Shown here one piece after another: positions 1 through 9,609 of a stretch of 22,500 bases of DNA; position 1 is the stretch's first letter, and the number at the start of each line of letters is the position of its first letter. The stretch covers positions 20,294,198 to 20,316,697 of the forward strand of contig CM022670.1 of NCBI GenBank assembly GCA_012295275.1, in the 5' to 3' direction. The notes below the pieces were generated by a model, which searched no databases, was not told where the DNA came from, and worked only from the letters and a program-made list of their open reading frames with translations. This DNA comes from Chrysomallon squamiferum (lineage: Eukaryota; Mollusca; Gastropoda; Neomphalida; Peltospiridae). Position numbers and translations under genes: made by a program.

Positions 1-1359
1 ATGAGATTTTCATGAGCATATGATTTACCCAGCGACTTATCACAGTTGTTTGTTCTTGTTCAAGGGTTCCGCTGACAAAGTATGAAAAGTTTGAAGAATG
101 GGTAGGGGGACTGATTGCAGACATGTTGGGGGGGAAGTTAGGTTGGAGTGTTGAAGTTTCTGTAAAAGAATTTGGCACACAGTTGTTCGTATGTACTTGG
201 CAGAGTTGATTGTTTTGTTGACAAAATTGTTTACACCTAGTAAATTATATTTGTCACTTTCTGTTGTTACCTACTGATTCCTAATAAACTGTTGTAAAGC
301 CTAGAGATAAATGCTGAAAAATGCTTAAGTTTCTTCTGGTTTTTTAAATTTAAAATTAAATGTGCTGAAAGTGTGTGTGTGTGGTTGTGTGCATGTGCAA
401 CTATATATATATTTGTATATCTTAACATCACATTCAATAATATTATTGTTGTCTTTATATTTTTATGTTTAACAAAATCCATTAATCTTTCTTTTTTTTT
501 TTTTTTTTTAATTCTTTCTTTGCCCTACTTTTCCCTCACCACTAATTCTCTCTTTTCTTCTTTATATTAACAGTTCTCCATTTTGAATAATACATTCAGT
601 ACTGATCACAATAAGTCATTCATCACACAAAGTCACTACACACTTTAAAGATGTCGCTGCACTACAAGTACAGGGCATCACACAACCAGTCATTGTTAAC
701 ATAAGCACACTTTATGAATTATTTAACACTCATAATAATAATAAAAAAAAAAGCTGCACTGGGTATGCAGGTAAGAAGAGGACTGCTGATCACTTACAAC
801 TGGTTATAAAGCCCACTCCCACAGCAAGACCTCACCTGTAGTATGTGATATTCACTTATGGTATAAACCCACACACACAAACAAATATTTATTGCTTCAT
901 TTAGAGATACATAATGAATGTTTTGGCAGAATAAAACTGAAATGAAAATATGAGAAGTGGATAAAGATTTCATCATTAGATTTGTGAAAAGATTTGTCTG
1001 TCTGGTTCATGTTTCCATTCAGGAATAAAGCCAGAACATGTAGGTGTAAAGTTTACACTCTGACCTAACACTTTTTCTTTTTCTTTTTTATTGTTGAAAA
1101 ATGCACCACTAATGTATATGTTAAGGATTGCCATCAAATTGTTATTGTAATATTTATTAGAGTGTTAGGAGAAAAGCCTATATTTATTTTTCTTTTATTA
1201 ATAAATGATACAAAACTAAAACAAAATATCAAAATATCTAATTCTAGACCATCGTTCTCAGTTACATTTTTAATTTTTATTTAATTTGTTTTCTTTTTCT
1301 TTTTCTTTTTTTCTTTCTTAAGTTTTACAAATAATTGTAATATCACAAAAAAAAAAAAA

Positions 1360-1411
1360 AATAATAATAATAATAATAACAACAATTATTATTATTATTA
1401 TTATTATTATT
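1360..1411. repeat. (AAT)n-spacer-(ATT)n inverted microsatellite
   Basis: A run of about 13 A at 1347-1360 leads into six AAT units, then the spacer CAACA (1380-1384), then about nine ATT units. The two arms are exact reverse complements, so the tract could form a long AT hairpin or cruciform. Confidence 0.85.
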
Positions 1412-2459
1412 AAAAAACAGTCCAAAAGATTTTTTTGGTTTTAAATATTTGCCATGTTAGAAATATATAATTTCCACATTAGAGATATTTTAATAAATGA
1501 AAAAAATAATCTTTACATTTGTATTTATAAAGATCTTAAATACATTACAAATAAATCTGTGATATTTTCAGTGTTAGAGTTATTTATAAATCTGCTATAT
1601 ATAGATGTCACTGATGGGTCATCGTGGCCAGACTGTGACACCCTGGCAAATATTTAACGTAGGTGTTAAGATATTTACCAGTGACTATATCACTCAGCAG
1701 GAGGTATTGTTAGAATTTGTCTTGTACACTAGCTGGAAATAAAGGAAGGCAGAGCTCTTCAGTTGTTGTGAATCTGTGGCTGGGATTTGTATTCAAGCAG
1801 TCACTTGAGATTTATAGTCTCCATAATAGACTCAAGTTCAGAAGTTTTTGTTTTTGTTTTTGTAACATGCATGTTCACATTCATGCATTTGTATCAATAT
1901 ATGTATAACTGCACGTGCAATTCGTACACTGACAAAGAATCCAGATATATCTGCAGGAAAGCAATGCTAAATGATATATGATACATTTTTGACTATTTCC
2001 ATTGATATTTTATTGCTGCTCTTTAAGTTTGTACATCAACCGTCTTTGAAAATTATTTTACCTGTCACCAACACTCACATTATTTTAAACATATTGATTT
2101 TCTAATACAAGTTTTGATTGTTAAAATACCTGGATATATAAATGACATACATAAATGAATTAATCATGTTAATAAACAAAAAAAACATAAATTAAAGTTT
2201 AAATAAAATATAATAAGTATCCATTTTTTGATAAATGGAAGAACACAAATTATTTGACACTTCATTTAATTTAGGTAATTAAAGCCATTATTATTTTTAC
2301 TTATTTTTTTAAATTATACATTATAATCTTTTTCATTTAGAAATAGAAATCACTGTTATTAATTATTACAGTTGCTGCTTCTACCATAAAGCCATCGTCA
2401 TAACATCTATTTTATTTATTATTTTTACTTTTATCATTATACAGTCATTATTTTTACCT

Positions 2460-2665
2460 CTTACTGGTAGTATTACTACTACTGCAGCTATTGCTACTAC
2501 CATTACTACTACTGTTACTGATAATACTTCAACTTTTATTGTTATTACTATTATTTTTACTATTATTATTACTGCTAGTGTTATTAATACTATTACTACT
2601 GTTATTGCTATTACTTCTACTATTATTACTATTACTGTTACTGTTACTATTACTATACTACTACT
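2460..2665. repeat. Imperfect (ATT/ACT/GTT) trinucleotide tract
   Basis: About 200 bases built almost wholly of ATT, ACT, GTT and GCT triplets in one register. In one frame it reads as a near-pure leucine protein, which is an artefact of TTA/CTA/TTG/CTG triplets. It is intronic microsatellite DNA, not a gene. Confidence 0.85.
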
Positions 2666-2897
2666 CTAATACCTCTGGAATCATTACAGCCACATTATAT
2701 TTGTTAATGTAGATTTCATTCAAATATTCATGATTCTTTGAAATTCATACTTTAGTACACAGTAAGTTAGAGAGAAAAAAAATGAATTCATAACTTTGTT
2801 TTTAAAACACTGAGTAGCTCTAAACAAAAGCTGGTACCTGCTTCTGAACTGGTGTCAAAGTATTATCTATCAAAAACATTAATAAATCAGAATGCTG

Positions 2898-3026
2898 TTT
2901 TTTTTTTTTTTTTTTTTTTTTTTTTTGTGTAAAAAGACTCTAATTACATAGAGGCCATTGCCAGGATTTGAACTAAGAAACTATTGTTATTAAGGCTGAT
3001 GACTAATACCACTGAGACTGGTAGTA
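2898..3026 (-). mobile_element. Degenerate tRNA-derived SINE, antisense to eya
   Basis: On the - strand an A-box-like AGTCTCAGTGG (+ strand 3009-3019, 9 of 11 matches to TGGCTCAGTGG) is followed 34 bases later by a B-box-like AGTTCAAATCC (+ strand 2964-2974), the spacing of a tRNA promoter. A short tail region follows and then 29 A residues (poly(T) 2898-2926 on +). Head, body and poly(A) in this order indicate a SINE. The cloverleaf does not fold (acceptor and T stems mismatch), so it is an old relic and not a tRNA gene. The boundary at the 3026 side is approximate. An 8-base CATTAATA occurs on both flanks and might be a remnant target duplication. Confidence 0.55.
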
Positions 3027-3443
3027 ATTGTCCCATAAGAAGCAGCATTAATAGCCTCTATAAAATAGCAGTGAGGCTTTATGCTCAATTACCAGGGATT
3101 AGGACAAATTAAAGACATGGGCAGTGTTTTCTATGATGTTTAAATAATGGCGAGCTGGGACTGTTTTGTGGAAAAGATCAGAAAGATGTTGATTTTTTTT
3201 TTCACTAGGATTTGCGATCGTGGGAAAATTGGAGAATGTTTTTAAGATTTAGTACCTTAATGTTAAATATGTTTTAAATTTGATCGCAGGATTTTTGTTG
3301 GAAATTAAGATTGTTTGAACAAGAATGAAAAAGGGATATAAAAAATTAAAAAGATAAAAATATTTAAGCTTATTTTTAGTTTTGTATTAAAATATCAGAA
3401 ATAAAATGGCTTTTGCTCATGTAAATTTTTGTTTTATTTTCAG

Positions 3444-3502
3444 GAATGTGATCAAGTTCATATAGATGATGTGTCATCAGATGACAATGGACAAGATTTA
3501 AG
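3444..3502 (+). CDS. eya: eya coding exon A (first in window)
   Basis: Acceptor TTTTATTTTCAG precedes GAATGTGAT, and donor AG|GTAATA follows. The 59 nt encode [19 protein letters not shown] plus two bases of a serine codon. This is the invariant EYA segment just after the phosphatase helical insertion begins. The exon starts in phase 0, so the missing upstream exon must end on a complete codon. Confidence 0.96.
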
Positions 3503-6500
3503 GTAATATTTTATTTTTAAAACTTTATTTATTTTTAATATTTTTATTTATTTTTTTTCTTTTTTTTTAAAAAGAAAGCATTCCATCTTACAAAAATTAT
3601 TTTGTAGTTTTATTATTTTCATTACATTTTATATTTTTATATTATTTATTTTTATTTTTTTAAATTTCTATTATTTTTGTTATTGTTTATATCTGAAATT
3701 AAATTTTTCTGAAAAACAGACAACTTCATCATATAATTTTACCCATCTGATTCATTGCTTATCATTTCCATAGGATAATGTCATGTATGACACACCCACA
3801 TTTCCCCAGACACCCCATCTCCTCCCTGCCTATCACAGCTGATTATGTTCATCTACTGGCAAACTCTTTTTTCTCTTTATCTTTCTCTCTCACACTCAAT
3901 AATATGGGTCAGTACCTTGTCTCGGACGATGTATTTTGTGAATACCTTTAAGACGTGATGGATGCAAAAATGCAGTTTCTGGTTGCAACTAATGTTTGAA
4001 TTGATATGTACTCAATACTGCAGTGGTTTAATACTTAAGATAAGACCATGATGAATTTATCACGGGAATTTTGTGGGGGATCTTCAAAAACAGAAATAAG
4101 GTTACCTTTTTTAATGTATGGTAACATAATTGCTTTTTTAATTGTAATATGTATATTATATTATATTGAAGTTTCTAACAATTGTATTCATTTGTACATA
4201 TTGCTAAATCAGTATATCCATCCATAAAATTTTATTTACATTTTATTTGCACCCATTAGATATTTAAGTATTTTGCTTTCTAGAAATTACAAATTTATTA
4301 ACCATGTGTCCATCCATGCGTATTTAAGATATAATATATATTCACATGTATATCAATCTAACTTTAATTCATTATTTTTTCCATCCATATTTTTTTGACA
4401 TTTGCATTTATTTACAATTAGATATCATCCCCACATTTTAATTTTAATTATTATTCCACCCATGTCTAATCAGATGGACAGAATGACAGAGAGATAGATG
4501 GGTATACATGTAGTTAAATGAATGTTCTATCCATTGTAATTTTAACATGGATGGTTTCCATGTAATTGCATCCATATTCAACTATACAGTTTTATTTTCA
4601 TTATTTTTACACTCATAATTTTGGAATTTTGTTTTTATTTATATATATATTATTATTATTATTATTATTATTATTATCTATATATTTTTCTGCATTTAGA
4701 AACTTAAATCATAGTTCTATTCTTGTATTAATTCATACATATTTTTTTTATTATTATCACACTTATATTTATATAAAATATATATATATATATATATATA
4801 TATGTGTATATGTGATATTTCTATATTTTGGGCAATTACAGTCATAGAATGGATGATTGCCATGCAGCTTATCAGTATATGCTCCCATTCTTACAGTTTT
4901 GTTATTATCTCACTTACATGTGTATAAATATATATTTTTTTATTTCTACATTTTTACCAATTACAGTTATCCAGTAGGATCCATATACCTGTCTATTCAT
5001 ACATTTTTATTTTTTATTATCATTACATTAATAACCATTATATAAATATTTATTTTTATTTGCATATTTTCAACAATTAAAATTTTAGTTTGTGTGTGTG
5101 TGTGTGTGTGTGTATGTGATATGATATTATAATAAAAAATATATATATTCAGCAATTACAATTTCTGTTCTTATGCAGTTCCATCCATATATATCCATCC
5201 ATGAGTAGTTATTTATTTTATTATTATTACACTTGTGTAATATCTGTTTTATTTATTTATATATTTTCAGCAATTACAATTTTAGTACAGATGGTTTTCA
5301 TGCGGCTGCAAACAATGCCAATCTGTGTTTGGCGACAGGTGTGAGAGGTGGAGTAGACTGGATGAGAAAATTAGCATTTAGATACAGAAGAATAAAGGAA
5401 TTGTACAATAGTTACAGAAATAATGTAGGAGGTAAATGAAACAGTTACTTGTGTTCTTTGGGTTTTTTTTTTTCATTTTCCTCTTCATTATATTAATTAG
5501 TGACAAACATATTTCATGTCGGAGATCTTTGTTATTCAAAAAACCCCAGTGATTATTGTTTTAAATCAGAATGATCATACAGACATACAGACAGACAGGC
5601 AGACAGACATACATATATTCATACATACATATATATGTGTGCATATATATATATACACATACACACATATGCACTGATGAAACTAGACAACGTTAAATTT
5701 TTTTAAATTTATTTATTTTTTATTATTGTTGTTGTTTCAGGTTTGTTAGGTCCACAGAAGCGAGATCTTTGGCTGGCTTTAAGACAGGAGATTGAAACTC
5801 ACACAGACAACTGGCTCACGCTAGCACACAAATCTCTTCAAATTATTAGTTCTAGGTAAATTATTTTAAATAAACAGTAAAAATGTTCAAATTATTGTTT
5901 CCTGGTTAAAATAATATAATAATAATAATTATTATTATTATGATGATGATGCAGTAATATTATTATTGTTCTAGATAAATTAAATATAAAAAAGTAAAAT
6001 GCACAAATGAGTAAAAATATCTACTTCATTTCTTATTAAAAATATAATCATTATTCAATGAAAATCACATTAACGTTTATTATTTTAATAAAAATATTCT
6101 ATAGATAAAACAGACATAATTCATGAATAATATATTCATTTCTAAACAAACTTAAAAGAAATGTTTGTTTATAAGAATAATATACCAATGCCAGTAGTTG
6201 TTTTATTTAAAAATCATTTCATTACAATAGAAATGATTAGATCAAAATGAAAATAGTTTGATGTTAAAAGTAATAGTCATGTATAAAATGAAAATATTTA
6301 AAGTGATAAAGTACTGATATCAACACATGATAAATATTAAAAGTTAAATAACCCCTTGTGTATGTGTATTAAAACATTCATGTAATGCATATAAATTTAT
6401 ATATGTATGTTTATTCTGATATTCAGTTATGTAAATGTTTTCAAATTTTTATTTTTTATTTTTTTCCAGGCAAAATTGTGTAAATGTTTTAGTGACAACC

Positions 6501-8857
6501 ACACAGTTAGTTCCGGCACTGGCCAAGGTTTTACTATATGGACTCGGAGGTGTCTTCAACATAGACAACGTGTACAGCGCTACCAAAATAGGTGAGTTTT
6601 GCAGTTAGTAGGAATGAATATCAGCGTTTGCATGTGTGTATATATTTATACATATAAACATTGATGTTACAGTTAAATAGTTGTTCAGAACCTTAGAAGT
6701 TTTAGAGCTCCACCATCAAACCATTTTATGTTATAAAATGTTCTTCTAATTTTAAAATTCATTAAGAAATATTAATTATAAAGAAATTTATGAAAACAGA
6801 TTTCCTATTCCAAAGAGACTGTTTAACTTAAACAACTGGAGGGATAATTTAAAGAAATATTTAAAATGGCCATGAATTGTCAGTCTAACTGACTTACCAT
6901 CCTTGTGCTATCATCAACAGAAAGATTGCTGTTTGTTTTCCCAGTAGATGGGGGTTCTGCTAATGATAAAAACAGTGATACAGGGTTCCCAGTGAAAAGA
7001 TAGGTCCAGCTAGAACTACTGGGGACTACTAGAATAAAAATATTTATATTTGATAAATGCACCATGTGAATTGTGTTTAGTCTTTTTGATGGATGTTAGG
7101 TGAAAACAAAGAAAGGGAATAAAGAGTTGTGCAGAGATTACAATGATGATAACAACTTTGTAAAAATACATACTTTCTAAACTAAGATAAACTGACCATA
7201 TGGTCATGTACAGATACACATAAATAGGTTAATATAAAAAACATTAACAATTGAATAATTCATTGTTTTTAATGGCTAGATGTATTAAGTCCATGATGAC
7301 TGACCTTCCATAAGACAGAATTTAATAAATATACAAAATACACACACACACACACACACATAAAATGTTAATTAGCTATAACTGAAAACATTAATCCTGT
7401 TTGCATTTTCATTTATGTCATGGTTTATTTCTGGTTAAACTATTGCAGAATATTTTAATTGATCGGTGATAATATTAAAAATATATACCATCATACCAAT
7501 TCAAAATGAAATTTATCATAATAATAATAAGAAAAAGAAGATAAAAACAAGACATATTTTTCTTAAAATTCAATAATGAGAAAAACCTTGACCCAACTTT
7601 TTAAAACTGCACTGAGAATTACATTGTGTTTCCATTTTACTTCACATTCATTGAACAGCAGTGTCACATAGTCTGTCATTGTCACTTCTCAGTAGCCACA
7701 GATTTCCTTAATAGGATTACTGAAGTCCTCTTCATTAAAGCTTAGATCTGTTTACTAAATGCCACACTGTTAAAACTAACTCCATAATCAGAGAGTTCTG
7801 CTAGGGGTATTAATCAAAAGCTACATGCAGGCTAATTAAGAAAGAGAATTCCTCATTGCATAATTACATGTTGGAAGTCCGGTATTACAAAGCCTTGGTT
7901 GCTAAGCAACATGGACTGGGCCAATAGGTGGCACTGCCTGATGTCCCTGTGTTGAGATGGTCTACAATTAAAGAGCCATTAACTCTGATGTGACTTGCGT
8001 TACCCTCATGTAGCTAGTCATTATAGTCACACATGACATGTCATAACTGACTGACTCTGACAGTCACCAATTAGTTTCACCCTTATGTCACAGAAAAATG
8101 TGTTGATGTTGAAGCACACTCCATTGACTTGGTGTTTTTCAAGTCAGTTCTTGGTGTACAATGTCACACTTCAGTTTTTAATCCTTAATATCTTTCTCTT
8201 TTTTTTCATTTCTACTGTAGTTATTTAATCATTGTTTATTTTCCTAAGAAAATATTCTTCTAATGGAAATTAGTTAATTGAAAAATGAAAAAAAAAAAAA
8301 GCTAGTATTTCAAGTGGGGCATTATAAGATAAAAAAATTAATTTATTAAAAAATTAAAGTCCATTAAATCATCATATATTACCTTATTATACTAATTTGT
8401 TGAATTAAAATGAAAATAATATTATTTGGGTTGTTTGTAATCTTTCTAAACAAAACTGAAAATATTTTCTGCTTGTTTTTCCAGGAAAAGAAAGCTGTTT
8501 TGAAAGAATCATATCTCGATTTGGTAGGAAGTGCACTTATGTTGTCGTTGGCGATGGCAGGGATGAAGAAAGTGCAGCAAAACAGGTTAGTAATTAATCA
8601 CTCTATAGGTAAAAGGATTTCACTGATCCTTTCAGATTTATATTTAATCCCTGAAGGATTATTTATTTAATCCATCAGATATGTATTAATTAAGTTATAT
8701 ATATTACATGGATTTTATCTTGAAATATTGATCCTTTCTAATCCTTATACCCTCACCGTATCAGATGTAAGTGTACTGCATAATACCAGTAATTATAAAT
8801 TTGTGTGTTCACCTAAATAGCCTAATTTGTCCCAAATGCTTACATACACACACATAT

Positions 8858-8892
<35 letters not shown>

Positions 8893-9113
8893 GATTTATT
8901 TCTGTTGTTATTGTCTGTATTTCAGATGATTTTTATCTGTAGTGTATCCAATTCTGGTTTTATTTTGTACATGGTATATTTTACATTGTGGTCTATCTGT
9001 CTGATAGTTATTTTGTACTGTTGTCATTTCAGATGACCTGGCCATACTGGAGAGTATCAAATCATTCCGATCTTGCAGCACTTCACCATGCTCTTGACTT
9101 GAGCTACCTTTAG
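3444..9113 (+). CDS. eya: Eyes absent homolog (EYA), C-terminal 212 residues, six exons, 5' partial
   Basis: EYA proteins are co-activators of Six homeodomain factors in the Pax-Six-Eya-Dach network and are HAD-family protein tyrosine phosphatases acting in nucleus and cytoplasm. Joining 3444-3502, 5271-5431, 5741-5855, 6470-6591, 8485-8585 and 9033-9113 gives 639 nt, i.e. 212 residues plus TAG, with every junction in phase at canonical GT-AG sites. The protein opens with [20 protein letters not shown], contains [19 protein letters not shown] and [11 protein letters not shown], then [13 protein letters not shown] (about 119-131, HAD motif II region), [13 protein letters not shown] (149-161, motif III lysine region), [11 protein letters not shown] (172-182, motif IV acidic metal site, D176) and ends with [15 protein letters not shown]. 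This runs nearly residue for residue along animal EYA domains. The family domain is about 270 residues, so about 60 residues including the nucleophile motif DLDET lie upstream of the window, as does the variable N-terminal transactivation half. No frameshift or stop is seen, so the gene looks functional. Identity is near certain; paralogue numbering does not apply outside vertebrates. Confidence 0.97.
4649..4677. repeat. (ATT)n microsatellite
   Basis: About ten perfect ATT/TTA units inside the degenerate intronic array. Confidence 0.9.
4777..4803. repeat. (TA)n microsatellite
   Basis: About 13 TA units followed by TGTGTATATGTG, within the intronic array. Confidence 0.9.
5091..5112. repeat. 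(TG)11 microsatellite
   Basis: Eleven perfect TG units inside the one short (79-base) unit of the intronic array. Confidence 0.9.
5271..5431 (+). CDS. eya: eya coding exon B
   Basis: Acceptor TTTATATATTTTCAG precedes CAATTACAATTTTAG, and donor G|GTAAAT follows. The 161 nt complete the split serine and encode [20 protein letters not shown] through to [15 protein letters not shown] (residues 20-74 of the fragment). This is the conserved helical part of the EYA domain that contacts Six proteins in known structures. The first 40 nt of this exon resemble degenerate copies repeated in the preceding intron (see the tandem array). Confidence 0.97.
5432..5740 (+). other. eya: eya intron B-C (309 nt) with ACAG/ACAT repeats
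   Basis: The intron runs from GTAAAT to TTTCAG. It contains an ACAG/ACAT tetranucleotide tract at about 5577-5640 grading into (TA/TG)n. Nothing coding is seen. Confidence 0.9.
5741..5855 (+). CDS. eya: eya coding exon C
   Basis: Acceptor GTTGTTGTTTCAG precedes GTTTGTTAGG, and donor AG|GTAAAT follows. The 115 nt encode residues 74-112, including [18 protein letters not shown] and [16 protein letters not shown], matching the GPxKRxxWLxLRxEIExxTDxWLTLA block of animal EYA proteins. The flanking introns are short (309 and 614 nt). Confidence 0.97.
5856..6469 (+). other. eya: eya intron C-D (614 nt)
   Basis: AT-rich intron with a second (AAT)n/(ATT)n palindrome at about 5919-5940 running into GATGATGATG. 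No other element is recognised. Confidence 0.9.
6470..6591 (+). CDS. eya: eya coding exon D (HAD motif II)
   Basis: Acceptor TTTTTTCCAG precedes GCAAAATTGTG, and donor ATAG|GTGAGT (a consensus site) follows. The 122 nt encode residues 112-153: [20 protein letters not shown], then [22 protein letters not shown]. The VTTTQ stretch is the HAD motif II threonine region that binds phosphate. The frame is fixed by neighbouring exons. A longer apparent reading frame in another frame here is a shadow. Confidence 0.97.
7341..7360. repeat. (CA)10 microsatellite
   Basis: Ten perfect CA units inside an eya intron. Confidence 0.95.
7898..7910. promoter_or_regulatory. Candidate RFX X-box in eya intron
   Basis: GTTGCTAAGCAAC is a perfect 6+6 inverted repeat with a one-base spacer, matching the RFX-factor X-box (GTYRCY-N-RGYAAC type). 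Nearby are CCAAT (about 7921), AATTA-type homeodomain cores (around 7832 and 7861) and GGATTA (about 7714, a bicoid/Otx-type core). RFX factors act in ciliated and sensory cells, which would suit eya. Function is inferred from motif only. Confidence 0.4.
8485..8585 (+). CDS. eya: eya coding exon E (HAD motifs III and IV)
   Basis: Acceptor GCTTGTTTTTCCAG precedes GAAAAGAAAGC, and donor CAG|GTTAGT follows. The 101 nt encode residues 153-186: [20 protein letters not shown], then [14 protein letters not shown]. The K of GKES lies in the motif III region, and GDGxxEE is the motif IV acidic metal-binding loop. Relative to vertebrate EYA (GDGVEEEQGAKK, from memory) this loop is slightly divergent but keeps the acidic residues. 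Confidence 0.97.
8586..9032 (+). other. eya: eya intron E-F (447 nt)
   Basis: Bounded by GTTAGT and CATTTCAG. It contains a (CA)16 tract at 8859-8890. Nothing else is recognised. Confidence 0.9.
8859..8890. repeat. (CA)16 microsatellite
   Basis: Sixteen CA units in the last eya intron. Confidence 0.95.
9033..9113 (+). CDS. eya: eya terminal coding exon F
   Basis: Acceptor TGTTGTCATTTCAG precedes ATGACCTGG. The 81 nt encode the last 26 residues, [20 protein letters not shown] then LDLSYL, and stop at TAG 9111-9113. The invariant EYA C-terminus (PFWRISxHSDLxALHxALELxYL) confirms both the end and the frame. The 3' untranslated region follows directly. Confidence 0.97.
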   Translation: MTWPYWRVSNHSDLAALHHALDLSYL

Positions 9114-9528
9114 AAAATAGCATCTCTCAGACACAAACATTTGATTGGACGATTGTTGACACATGATGAGAACAAAAGCATCCCATTGGTTCCACAGAGT
9201 ACTTGGAATGCATTGATAACTGTTGCAAGATCACATGAAGAACCATTGAGATATCTAATGCCTGTTGTAATATGAGTGTTTTTAACTGTTGCCTAGATAC
9301 AGCTAGACAATGATTTACCAGGAATGTACATTGATGTGTTGGAATTTGCCAGCAGATTCTTGCACTGCCAGAACAAGTGATGTTTTATTTTAACTGTTGT
9401 TATTGTGCTATAAAAACTGGGATCAACTTAGAGATCAGGAAAAACAGACATAAAAAGTCCAAATACAGTTCTATTGGTGTTCTATAACATTGTTAATAAT
9501 TAAGGCAACAGATTTTCACAAGATGTTA

Positions 9529-9534
9529 AATAAA
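9529..9534 (+). terminator. eya: Possible proximal poly(A) signal
   Basis: AATAAA about 415 bases after the eya stop, with another at 9674-9679. Downstream GT-rich support is weak, so these are only candidates for a short isoform. Confidence 0.25.
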
Positions 9535-9584
9535 TCAGAAGAATGGATATATTTTATCACATACAGAAAATTGGCCTGGTCTGG

Positions 9585-9609
9585 AGGTCAAAAAGGGTCA
9601 TTTATGACC
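9585..9609. promoter_or_regulatory. AGGTCA-type direct and inverted repeats
   Basis: AGGTCA (9585-9590) and GGGTCA (9595-9600) are separated by four A, a DR4 arrangement. GGTCAT-TT-ATGACC (9596-9609) forms an inverted repeat with the second half-site. These resemble nuclear-receptor half-sites; in a transcript the inverted part could instead be a small hairpin. Speculative. Confidence 0.25.

Larger units (their letters stand above)
1..3443 (+). other. Presumed upstream eya intron, no coding exon found
   Basis: No stretch here encodes the expected preceding EYA segment (DLDET ... ADTHLFFNDLE), and the first exon in the window begins in phase 0 at 3444, so this is read as intron. It holds T-rich and ATT-rich DNA, poly(T) at 492-509 and 2898-2926, an (AAT)n/(ATT)n palindrome at 1360-1411, an imperfect trinucleotide block at 2460-2665 and a degenerate SINE at about 2898-3026. 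The first 240 bases are more complex but show no recognisable product. Confidence 0.6.
3503..5270 (+). other. eya: eya intron A-B (1768 nt)
   Basis: The intron is bounded by GTAATA and TTTTCAG. The first 270 bases are T-rich filler. About 3770-4080 is a more complex stretch of unknown origin containing a C-rich run and CTGCCTATCACAGCTGATTA, with no coding potential seen. From about 4170 to the acceptor the intron is a degenerate tandem array, listed separately. Confidence 0.9.
4170..5290 (+). repeat. Degenerate ~120-bp tandem array running into an eya splice acceptor
   Basis: A core like CAATTACAATTTTAG, usually preceded by a T-rich tract and often followed by ATGG..TTCCATG or CCATCCAT, recurs at about 4179, 4285, 4415, 4536, 4833, 4958, 5074, 5153 and finally 5271, where it is the true acceptor plus exon start. 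Spacings are mostly 106-130 (106, 130, 121, then 125, 116, 79, 118), with a weaker unit near 4690. Copies at 4536 and 4833 also share the following exon-like segment (GATGGTTTCCATG; GATGATTGCCATGCAGCT) with the exon's GATGGTTTTCATGCGGCT. Simple (ATT)n, (TA)n and (TG)n tracts have expanded inside units. Confidence 0.6.
6592..8484 (+). other. eya: eya intron D-E (1893 nt)
   Basis: Bounded by GTGAGT and TTTTTCCAG. It includes (CA)10 at 7341-7360. Unlike the other introns, about 7600-8200 is largely free of simple repeats and is GC-richer, making it the best intronic candidate for regulatory DNA (see the X-box entry). Confidence 0.9.

Noticed and set aside
2491-2712. Leucine-rich open frame of 73 codons on +
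   Set aside because: It is a translation of an imperfect ATT/ACT trinucleotide tract, with no initiation context, family resemblance or non-repeat coding sequence.
2927-3026. A functional tRNA gene on -
   Set aside because: A and B boxes are present, but acceptor and T stems do not pair and a poly(A) tail follows, so a SINE relic fits better.
1-3443. Search for the eya exon with the DLDET nucleophile motif
   Set aside because: No frame with DLDET or ADTHLFFND-like sequence beside splice sites was found, so the exon is taken to lie upstream of the window.
6407-6595. 62-codon frame overlapping an eya exon
   Set aside because: It reads the exon in the wrong frame. The EYA frame [13 protein letters not shown] is fixed by flanking splice phases.
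8410-8670. 86-codon frame overlapping an eya exon
   Set aside because: It is a wrong-frame reading through intron, exon and intron. The exon frame encoding GKESCFERI is in phase with its neighbours.
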